NCBI GenBank assembly: GCA_002506025.1
Contig: DAWS01000086.1
Location: 1 to 5,403, forward strand
Reading direction: 5' to 3'
DNA: 5,403 nt
Origin: Euryarchaeota archaeon UBA111
Lineage (GTDB): Archaea; Thermoplasmatota; Poseidoniia; Poseidoniales; Poseidoniaceae
Made by a program: the position numbers and the translations under genes. Below are positions 1 to 5,403 of this stretch, in pieces; position 1 is the stretch's first letter, and each line of letters begins with the position of its first letter. The notes below the pieces were generated by a model that was given only the letters and a program-made list of their open reading frames with translations, was not told the origin of the DNA and searched no databases.

Positions 1-189
1 AATGTTTACGAAGGCGGTGTAGTCGACATGCGTGAAGCCAATGTATTGGAGCCTATCAGAGTGGTTGAACAAGCAATACAATCAGCAACCGAGACCGCAG
101 TAATGATTTTGAGAATTGATGATGTCATCTCGTCCAAGGGAGTCGCCATGGGCGATGAAATGGGCGACATGGGCGATTTCCACATGTGA
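1..189 (+). CDS. Thermosome (group II chaperonin) subunit, C-terminal fragment
   Basis: The reading frame is open from base 1 and ends at TGA 187-189, giving the last 62 residues of a thermosome subunit of roughly 540 residues. The visible part reads NVYEGGVVDMREANVLEP, then an amphipathic stretch with SATETAVMILRIDDVI. This is the highly conserved end of the equatorial ATPase domain of archaeal group II chaperonins. The protein ends in a Met-Gly-Asp rich tail (MGDEMGDMGDFHM), a variant of the flexible GGM-type tail that projects into the folding chamber. The family folds proteins in the cytoplasm as a double-ring ATP-driven complex. The nucleotide-binding and apical domains lie upstream of the window, so alpha and beta subunits cannot be told apart. 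Identification is very secure. Confidence 0.96.
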   Translation, partial: NVYEGGVVDMREANVLEPIRVVEQAIQSATETAVMILRIDDVISSKGVAMGDEMGDMGDFHM

Positions 190-193
190 TTTT

Positions 194-210
194 CACCATA
201 ATTTATGGTG
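194..210. repeat. Perfect inverted repeat / hairpin 1
   Basis: CACCATA at 194-200 and TATGGTG at 204-210 are exact reverse complements separated by ATT, giving a 7-bp stem and a 3-nt loop. It begins four bases after the thermosome stop codon. No T-run follows it, so it is not a classical intrinsic terminator. It could be an RNA hairpin at the end of the chaperonin transcript or a palindromic protein-binding site. Its AT-rich centre could overlap a TATA element of the downstream gene, which is unproven. Confidence 0.6.
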
Positions 211-221
211 GCAAGAAAAGT

Positions 222-238
222 CTCTCCCTACGGGAGAG
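222..238. repeat. Perfect inverted repeat / hairpin 2
   Basis: CTCTCCC at 222-228 and GGGAGAG at 232-238 are exact reverse complements around a TAC loop. It has the same geometry as hairpin 1 (7-bp stem, 3-nt loop), and 11 bases separate the two. The stem is GC-rich and should be stable in RNA. It lies about 50 bases upstream of the start of the flavodoxin fusion gene, so it may sit in that gene's leader or act as an operator. Neither role can be shown from sequence alone. Confidence 0.6.
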
Positions 239-276
239 CAAGCAACCTTCAAAGACTACGGCGGTTTGGAAATATT

Positions 277-282
277 AGGTGA
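277..282 (+). promoter_or_regulatory. Ribosome binding site deciding the start of the flavodoxin fusion gene
   Basis: AGGTGA is complementary to the archaeal 16S rRNA 3' end and lies five bases before ATG 288. An in-frame GTG at 279 falls inside this site, so the ATG at 288 is the better start. Confidence 0.7.
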
Positions 283-287
283 GCAGT

Positions 288-2453
288 ATGCCAGAGGTTC
301 CTGACAGGCAACTAACAATATATTTCGGTTCACAAACCGGTAACGCTGAAGAGCTGGCCGGCAAAACCGCAAAATTAGCTAAGAAGTTCAATCTACAAGC
401 AAAAGTCGTTGACATAGGTGATATAAAACCTGAGAATTTTGCTGACACCAAGCGTGTTTTCATCATCACTTCGACGTGGGGCGAAGGTGAAATGCCAGAC
501 AATGCAGAATCTATTTGGGTTTCGACGTGTGAGCAAAATCCAAGTCTCGCTTCAGTCAATTTTTCCATATGTGCAATCGGTGATACTTCATACGATGAAT
601 TCTGCAAGGCTGGGCTTGACTGGGACGCTAAATTTAACCAACTTGGAGCAACGAGAATCCACGACATTCAATTGTGTGATGTCGATTATGAGCCTGCATG
701 GGAATCCTGGGCAAACTCAGCACTGCAAGCAATGTCAGATCTAGACACCGGGACCATCACTGTTGACGAGTCAGAAGTTATCGCTGAAACAACTACTGCC
801 CAAGCAAGTGTCGTTGCAACATCTGGCGAGGCAAGTGAGGAACTAATGGCACTAATGGAAGGTGACAGATCTCTAGCAATACTGTTCGGTTCCCAAACAG
901 GTAATGCAGCAGGTCTGGCCGAAAAGACGGCTAAACTTGCCGCAGATTACGGGTTAGTCCCACAAGTCTACGATATGGACGGCTTTGATGCGTCAACGCT
1001 AGTGAATCACAAGCGAACACTAATCATAACCTCAACATGGGGTGAAGGAGAAATGCCAGATAATGCAGAGTCGCTGTGGCAAACTGTAAGTTCACAAGGT
1101 CCGTCTCTGTCTGGGGTTCACTTTAGCGTCTGTGCCATAGGCGATACCGCTTATGACGAGTTCTGTAAAGCAGGCGTTGATTGGGATGATAAGTATCAAG
1201 CTTTAGGGGCAAATAAGGTGCATGACATACAACTCTGTGATGTTGATTATGAACCACCATGGGCATTGTGGGTTGCTGAGGCACTGCCGAAAATAGCCTG
1301 TGTGGACTCTTCAGGGACACTACAGATAGAATTACTTGACCAAATGATTGCCTACGGCTCCAGCAGCGACGAGGATGTAGTCTCAGGTGACTACGCCCCA
1401 GGCATAGTCAACAAAACAGAATTGACAGTTACACTGGAAATTTTCCGCTACTGTCCAACAGCGTCCGAGTCTGGTTGGGATACTGTTGTATGCTCACTGC
1501 CAGCTAATGCATCGTTACAGGACATGCTCATGGCAGTCAAGAACAATGTAGACGGTAGTTTGACTTTTAGAGCAGGTGATGGAACAGGCTCACCGACATC
1601 AGGTGTCAGAGTCAATGGCAGATTGGTTTTGGCAGATTCAACCATTATATCTGAGGTTGTTAGTGCTGACGGTAGAATCAAGATCGAGCCACTATCTGGT
1701 TATCCAGTAATTAGAGATTTGATGGTTGACTACTCAAAGTTCGAAGAAAATCGTATGAAAGCCAAGCCATGGATGACCTCCAGTCCAAGAGAAGGAGCAT
1801 ACCTAATCAACGGAATGGCAGTTGGTGTAATGGAATCAGAAGATGCAGTCAAACTGCATGCAGCAAGCGACGTAAAATCCTACCAACTGGTTCACTCAAT
1901 GTCTGATACTGTTGGATACGATTCGAAGTATGAAGGGCCCGGTGTTCATCTCCAGCGCTGGAACAGGGTCAATGACCCAAGATCGAGTGAGAAGTACAAG
2001 AGCACTCTAATTGCTACACTCAATAACTCAACTGGAGTCTGGGGAGAAGCCGACTTAGCATCTATCTCTAGATATGGTTCAGAAGGTAAAACTGCATCAA
2101 ATGGGCTAAATGACGTTAGAGCATATATCTTGAACCAAACCAACTATCGTGGTCCACATGGCAGACTAGTCAAGTGGTATGGGCGCAGTGTTAAATGGAC
2201 AGGTAAACTAAACGAAACCACGCTATACCGCCAGGTATTGGGTCCAGTTGGATTGATCAGCAATATCTTTGATGGCGTCTCTGCTAGAATGGTATTAGGT
2301 TTCACAAGAACCGGAGGCCCACCAATCAGAAGTCTGCAGGCGCTTATTCTGCCACCAGCAGGTATTGGTAAAATACCTAACATGTTCAATTCTAAAGTTA
2401 AGAATCATCATCAAGTAGTAGGCCTCTTCAATGAAATCGACCAGAGGTTCTAA
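288..2453 (+). CDS. Twin-flavodoxin / SdhB-like fusion protein lacking all Fe-S cluster cysteines
   Basis: This 721-residue fusion is probably a soluble or peripheral redox protein. Residues 9-149 and 195-337 are two flavodoxin domains of the CysJ/cytochrome P450 reductase type, about 60% identical by hand alignment. Both keep the FMN phosphate loop (SQTGNA), the aromatic loop STWGEGEMPDNA and the GDT-Ser/Ala-YDEFCKAG loop. An acidic Thr/Ala/Glu-rich linker joins them. Residues 377-497 match the N-terminal ferredoxin domain of succinate dehydrogenase/fumarate reductase subunit B, including DGSLTFR, VNG, PVIRDLMVD and KPW. Residues 517-615 match its helical 4Fe-4S domain through GPGVHLQRW, NDPR and GVWG. 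All expected ligands are missing: the 2Fe-2S positions hold Asp431, residues around 436-439 and Asp450, and no cysteine exists after residue 402. The tail from about 618 is unassigned. No signal peptide or clear membrane segment is seen. The next gene, an HdrB/SdhE-like protein, starts 9 bases later. Homology is confident; function is unknown. Confidence 0.88.
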   Translation: MPEVPDRQLTIYFGSQTGNAEELAGKTAKLAKKFNLQAKVVDIGDIKPENFADTKRVFIITSTWGEGEMPDNAESIWVSTCEQNPSLASVNFSICAIGDTSYDEFCKAGLDWDAKFNQLGATRIHDIQLCDVDYEPAWESWANSALQAMSDLDTGTITVDESEVIAETTTAQASVVATSGEASEELMALMEGDRSLAILFGSQTGNAAGLAEKTAKLAADYGLVPQVYDMDGFDASTLVNHKRTLIITSTWGEGEMPDNAESLWQTVSSQGPSLSGVHFSVCAIGDTAYDEFCKAGVDWDDKYQALGANKVHDIQLCDVDYEPPWALWVAEALPKIACVDSSGTLQIELLDQMIAYGSSSDEDVVSGDYAPGIVNKTELTVTLEIFRYCPTASESGWDTVVCSLPANASLQDMLMAVKNNVDGSLTFRAGDGTGSPTSGVRVNGRLVLADSTIISEVVSADGRIKIEPLSGYPVIRDLMVDYSKFEENRMKAKPWMTSSPREGAYLINGMAVGVMESEDAVKLHAASDVKSYQLVHSMSDTVGYDSKYEGPGVHLQRWNRVNDPRSSEKYKSTLIATLNNSTGVWGEADLASISRYGSEGKTASNGLNDVRAYILNQTNYRGPHGRLVKWYGRSVKWTGKLNETTLYRQVLGPVGLISNIFDGVSARMVLGFTRTGGPPIRSLQALILPPAGIGKIPNMFNSKVKNHHQVVGLFNEIDQRF

Positions 2454-2458
2454 GTGAT
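2454..2458 (+). promoter_or_regulatory. Ribosome binding site of the CCG-like gene
   Basis: GTGAT directly follows the TAA of the fusion gene and lies four bases before ATG 2463. It pairs with the 16S 3' end (GGTGAT type, one mismatch over six bases). The tight junction supports co-transcription of the two genes. Confidence 0.5.
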
Positions 2459-2462
2459 TTAA

Positions 2463-3320
2463 ATGCCTAAAATTGCATATTATCCAGGGAATGTCGCCAG
2501 AGCAGCATCTATGGAAGTTGAGGACTGCATTCAGCCATTGTGCAAAACCTTGGGTATAGAGTTGATTGAGTTACCTCAAGCGACAAGCGACGGTGGCAAC
2601 ATAATCAAACAAGCATCGAGTAAGTTACAACATGCATTGGTTGCTAGAAATCTTGCCTTGGCCGAGGAAAAAGGCCTCGATATAATGACTACATGTGCAA
2701 CGAGTCACAGCATCATGAAAGATACTATGCAAGACTTTCGAGATGACCCAGTTTATGCTGCTCAACTAAACAATCTAATTGCTCGCTCCACTGGAGTAGA
2801 ATACCGAGGCGAAGCTGACTCATGGCACCTGCTTCACTACTTGGTAGAAGAGATAGGATTAGAGAAAGTTACCGATGCAGTAGTTAACCCGATACAACTC
2901 AAAGTTGCACCATACTATGGCCCAAACATGCAAAGGGAGGGATTCTGCGGTAACGATGACCCATTTATGCCAACATACTTAGAACAACTAATCATTGCTT
3001 TAGGAGGAACGCCAATAAATTATGATCTTAAGTGTCAAAGTGTTGGTGCGCCGTCTTTGCTGACACTTGAGAAACCGGTAATGTCGCTTATCTCATCAGT
3101 AATATCTGACGCCAAGTCAAACGGCGCAGATCTTATTGTCAGTGCATGCACCGTATCTCACGCTAATCTCGATTCATATCAGACTAAGGCTGGGAGAAAA
3201 ACCGGCAAGAATACAAGTATTCCAGTGGTTCACCTTGCTGAATTGATTGCTTTCTCATTCGGACATTTCCCAGACAGACTGGCACAACTGCGGACCAGAG
3301 CTATTCTAATCGGCGGTTAG
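2463..3320 (+). CDS. HdrB/SdhE-like CCG-domain protein with degenerate cluster motifs
   Basis: The 285-residue protein aligns end to end with heterodisulfide reductase subunit B, SdhE-type succinate dehydrogenase subunits and the C-terminal half of TfrB. Recognisable stretches are IAYYPG, LGIELIELP, ARNLALAEEKGLDI, HLLHYLVEEIGLEKV, LKVAPYYG, a DDP segment, GADLIVSAC and IPVVHLAELIAFSFG. The family has two CCG repeats, each binding a non-cubane 4Fe-4S cluster with five cysteines. Here repeat 1 has Asn10 for the first Cys, Ser42-Asp43 for the Cys pair and Ser81 for the last. Repeat 2 has Pro154, Ser193-Val194 and Ser232. Only Cys78 and Cys229 remain, each the first Cys of its CxxC. Cys22, Cys27, Cys162 and Cys191 lie outside ligand positions. 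The gene follows the fusion gene by 9 bases and is probably its partner subunit. It is unlikely to bind the normal clusters or act as a heterodisulfide reductase; its true role is unknown. Confidence 0.88.
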   Translation: MPKIAYYPGNVARAASMEVEDCIQPLCKTLGIELIELPQATSDGGNIIKQASSKLQHALVARNLALAEEKGLDIMTTCATSHSIMKDTMQDFRDDPVYAAQLNNLIARSTGVEYRGEADSWHLLHYLVEEIGLEKVTDAVVNPIQLKVAPYYGPNMQREGFCGNDDPFMPTYLEQLIIALGGTPINYDLKCQSVGAPSLLTLEKPVMSLISSVISDAKSNGADLIVSACTVSHANLDSYQTKAGRKTGKNTSIPVVHLAELIAFSFGHFPDRLAQLRTRAILIGG

Positions 3321-3321
3321 T

Positions 3322-5403
3322 TTAGAAGAATATGCTCAACTTTTCTAGGTCTGAAGCGTTTAATTCACTCTCAATAGTGCTGAAATCACTCTTGAAGATG
3401 GCAGCAATTGAGTGATGTTCAATCAACAGACGCTCACAAACCGCAAAGTCGATTCCAGTGATATTAGACAGTAGCTCAATTTGTTTCTTAAAGCCTTTAT
3501 CAGACCATCTTTCAACAAAATCTTCGTTAGTTTCATTGTTATTAACCATCGCTGAAATTTCTATAGATGCAACCTCACAGAGACGGTTTATTGATTGGTT
3601 ATCAATTGGTTGATACTCGGTGTGGTCTCTAATGGCTTGAGAAAATTTACTGATCTTGCTAGCAATTAGGTATACTAGATGAGCAGATTCCATTGAGTCT
3701 TTTGTTGTTATTATCGGTACACCCAAATCTAATGTGACGTGGGCTAAGGCGCCCAATGCTGCGTTAGGATGGACTGAATTACCAATCTCACCTAACTCTA
3801 TCAATAGGAGTGGTTGTTGTCCTGATTGCCTCATACGTTGGCACTGTTTGAACAATCTTTGGTCGATTATTGACGTCAGCAAGTCTCTAGCAGTTTTTCT
3901 TTCGATAAGGATATCATCTTGAATCAAGATATCGCCAGTTGGCAAGTTTTGATATTCTAGATTTATTCCAAGACTGTTGATGTATGCAGATAGCGTGGAA
4001 GAAGCTTCTCGATGATCGATAACAACTGTGGCATTGATTGGCTTGTTCATATCATCAATATGTTCGCTTACCGCATTGGCTATCGATGCTTGTTGATCGT
4101 GGCTAGAACCTTCAGTTTCCCCGCTAAAAAAATCATCTAAGCCAGTTTGGTTGCGCGGACGTTTGTCCTTTGGTTTGACCACAGTTGATTGAATGATGAT
4201 TTTTTCACTGTTATTATTCACTACCTTTGAACCATGGCGCGGGTTTGGATATAATTTTTCCAGTCTTGTTACCTCTGTTTGGAGAAATTCCTCGGCTGGC
4301 ATTTCTACGCCGTCAATCTGGACAGTGAAATCGTCAAGACTGTTTGATCGCATGTTGGTTCTGAAATCTAATCTTTTCTGCTTTTGTTGTTCAATATCTG
4401 CGAGGTTACTGTACATTTTACGTTCTCGAATTTCAGCAGCACGACTGACATACTGATCTCTGGTATCATTAGCGATCAATGTCTTTACTGTTCCCGAGCG
4501 TTGTCTCGCAGTTCTACCGCGGCGTTGTATTGATCTAATCGCACTGGGTACTGGTTCATACATAAGAACCAAATCTGCAGCCGGAACGTCCAGTCCCTCC
4601 TCGCCAACTGACGTAGCGACCAGCACATTTACTTCCCCACTACGGAATTCTTCCAATCTTGCAAGTTGTTGCTTTTGGGTCATGCCTTTTTGTTTTCCGC
4701 TAGTCGATTGGCCAATGAATTTAGAGACCCTAACTCCATCGATATTTGATAGGGATTGAATTAAATTATTCACAGTATAGCGATATTCAGTAAATATTAG
4801 TATTCTAGTTGATGGGTTGTCTTCGATTTTTTCGCCAACCATATCGATGACTTTCTGAGATTTCGGGTGCAGTTCACCCACATCTCGTGCACTAATTCTA
4901 AAATTATGAACAACGGGTATCGCTAGAAATCTATTAGTGACCCTCTCACCAGACCGCCCATCATCTTCTGCTTTTTCCAAAAAGCCCAATGCAGCTTTGA
5001 CTCCCTGGGTTTTGAGTAAGTCTAGTAACATATGCATTCTTCGGATATCAGAGATTTTTCTTGCTGCATTATAGCCTCTAGCATCTCTTCTGCTAATTGC
5101 TCTGCTTGCTGCCATTGCAGCGTCGGTAATTATCTTGGAAGTAATATTCTTCACCGGGCCAATAAATCCCATCCGCTGGATGCTCTCAACTTGTCTTGCT
5201 TGGTATTCTTCCAGCGGATAAATTAGTGATTTTAGAGTATCAGGTAATTCTAACTGAATGGTGTCATTATGTAGTGTAACTGCATACGGTTTTAGCAGCG
5301 GTTCATCCTTAATTGATACATCAAACCTATTGATTCCCAAACGCTTTGCAACCTCCAAGATAGATGATTTAGTCGCCCCGGGGCTTGCGGTAGCACCTAA
5401 GGT
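3322..5403 (-). CDS. hef: Hef helicase-nuclease (FANCM/XPF family), N-terminus outside the window
   Basis: Hef processes stalled replication forks, combining an SF2 helicase with an XPF-type structure-specific nuclease. The frame stays open to the right edge, where TLGATASPG, the end of helicase domain 1 (motif III region), is read. The Walker A and DEAH motifs lie beyond it. With the TTG codon at 5358-5356 as residue 1, the layout is as follows. A helical insert domain spans about 30-165. Helicase domain 2 spans about 180-300, with ILIFTEYR, ATSVGEEGLDVP and motif VI QRRGRTAR at 278-285. A charged, Asn-rich linker follows. The nuclease spans about 442-575, with Asp448 and GDILIQDDILIERKTARD at 475-492, the intact GDxnERKxxxD catalytic signature. 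A shortened helix-hairpin-helix region ends the protein at 678. The linker holds a PCNA-binding motif, QTGLDDFF. That TTG is not the real start. The gene converges on the CCG-like gene with one base between stop codons. Identification is very secure. Confidence 0.96.
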   Translation of the reverse strand, partial: TLGATASPGATKSSILEVAKRLGINRFDVSIKDEPLLKPYAVTLHNDTIQLELPDTLKSLIYPLEEYQARQVESIQRMGFIGPVKNITSKIITDAAMAASRAISRRDARGYNAARKISDIRRMHMLLDLLKTQGVKAALGFLEKAEDDGRSGERVTNRFLAIPVVHNFRISARDVGELHPKSQKVIDMVGEKIEDNPSTRILIFTEYRYTVNNLIQSLSNIDGVRVSKFIGQSTSGKQKGMTQKQQLARLEEFRSGEVNVLVATSVGEEGLDVPAADLVLMYEPVPSAIRSIQRRGRTARQRSGTVKTLIANDTRDQYVSRAAEIRERKMYSNLADIEQQKQKRLDFRTNMRSNSLDDFTVQIDGVEMPAEEFLQTEVTRLEKLYPNPRHGSKVVNNNSEKIIIQSTVVKPKDKRPRNQTGLDDFFSGETEGSSHDQQASIANAVSEHIDDMNKPINATVVIDHREASSTLSAYINSLGINLEYQNLPTGDILIQDDILIERKTARDLLTSIIDQRLFKQCQRMRQSGQQPLLLIELGEIGNSVHPNAALGALAHVTLDLGVPIITTKDSMESAHLVYLIASKISKFSQAIRDHTEYQPIDNQSINRLCEVASIEISAMVNNNETNEDFVERWSDKGFKKQIELLSNITGIDFAVCERLLIEHHSIAAIFKSDFSTIESELNASDLEKLSIFF
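4126..4149 (-). other. PIP box (PCNA-interacting motif) inside Hef
   Basis: The codons read QTGLDDFF, an exact match to the QxxLxxFF consensus for binding the sliding clamp PCNA. It sits in the hydrophilic linker between the helicase and nuclease domains, where it would be exposed. Binding is inferred from the motif. Confidence 0.7.

Noticed and set aside
150..189. Repeated ATGGGCGA units at the end of the thermosome gene as a DNA repeat element
   Set aside because: They encode the Met-Gly-Asp tail of the chaperonin, a known type of low-complexity terminus.
198..208. AT-rich ATAATTTATGG as a TATA box for the fusion gene
   Set aside because: It is a weak match with no clear BRE upstream, and the same bases are explained by the palindrome. 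Another AT stretch at 270-277 is too close to the start codon.
279..287. In-frame GTG at 279 as start of the fusion gene, adding three residues
   Set aside because: The GTG lies inside the AGGTGA ribosome binding site, which is correctly spaced for ATG 288.
288..3320. The Fe-S-less genes as pseudogenes
   Set aside because: Both frames are long and uninterrupted, have plausible ribosome binding sites, and keep non-cysteine family signatures and intact FMN loops.
3321..3346. Terminator between the CCG-like gene and Hef
   Set aside because: Only one base separates the two stop codons, there is no hairpin, and the only T-run is four bases long inside the Hef coding region.
4193..4456. Small open frames on the + strand across the Hef gene
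   Set aside because: They are antisense to well-conserved Hef coding sequence, have no recognisable protein features, and look like chance frames.
5356..5358. TTG on the - strand as the start of the Hef gene
   Set aside because: The frame continues upstream as TLGATASPG and more, which is conserved helicase sequence, so the gene is cut by the window edge and the true start is outside.

Overview
The window looks like a chromosomal segment from a euryarchaeon, most likely a marine lineage related to Candidatus Poseidoniia (Marine Group II/III). Three things point there. The left edge carries the end of a group II chaperonin (thermosome). The right edge carries Hef, a helicase-nuclease fusion found only in Euryarchaeota. 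The ribosome binding sites are of the GGTGA type that pairs with the archaeal 16S 3' end. The marine assignment is inference; no rRNA or other marker is present.

Layout: (1) 1-189, C-terminal end of a thermosome subunit, + strand. (2) 190-287, a 98-bp gap with two perfect 17-nt inverted repeats in tandem. (3) 288-2453, a 721-residue protein with two tandem CysJ/CPR-type flavodoxin domains followed by a complete SdhB/FrdB/TfrB-like iron-sulfur subunit scaffold. That scaffold has lost every cysteine ligand of its three Fe-S clusters. (4) 2463-3320, nine bases downstream, a 285-residue HdrB/SdhE-like CCG-domain protein that has lost 8 of its 10 expected cluster cysteines. (5) 3322-5403, Hef on the - strand, converging on the previous gene with one base between the stop codons and running off the right edge.

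Genes 3 and 4 form a two-gene unit and are the point of interest. In known archaeal SdhB-SdhE and TfrB systems, an SdhB-like module and a CCG-domain module pass electrons through Fe-S clusters. Here both partners keep the fold signatures in long intact reading frames, but the Fe-S ligands are gone from both. Two flavodoxin domains with intact FMN-binding loops have been added. I infer a rewired, Fe-S-free relative of the SdhB/HdrB module in which flavin may replace iron-sulfur clusters. No SdhA- or HdrA-like flavoprotein subunit or membrane anchor lies in the window, so the electron donor and acceptor are unknown. The thermosome and Hef genes are ordinary housekeeping neighbours with no evident functional link to the pair.
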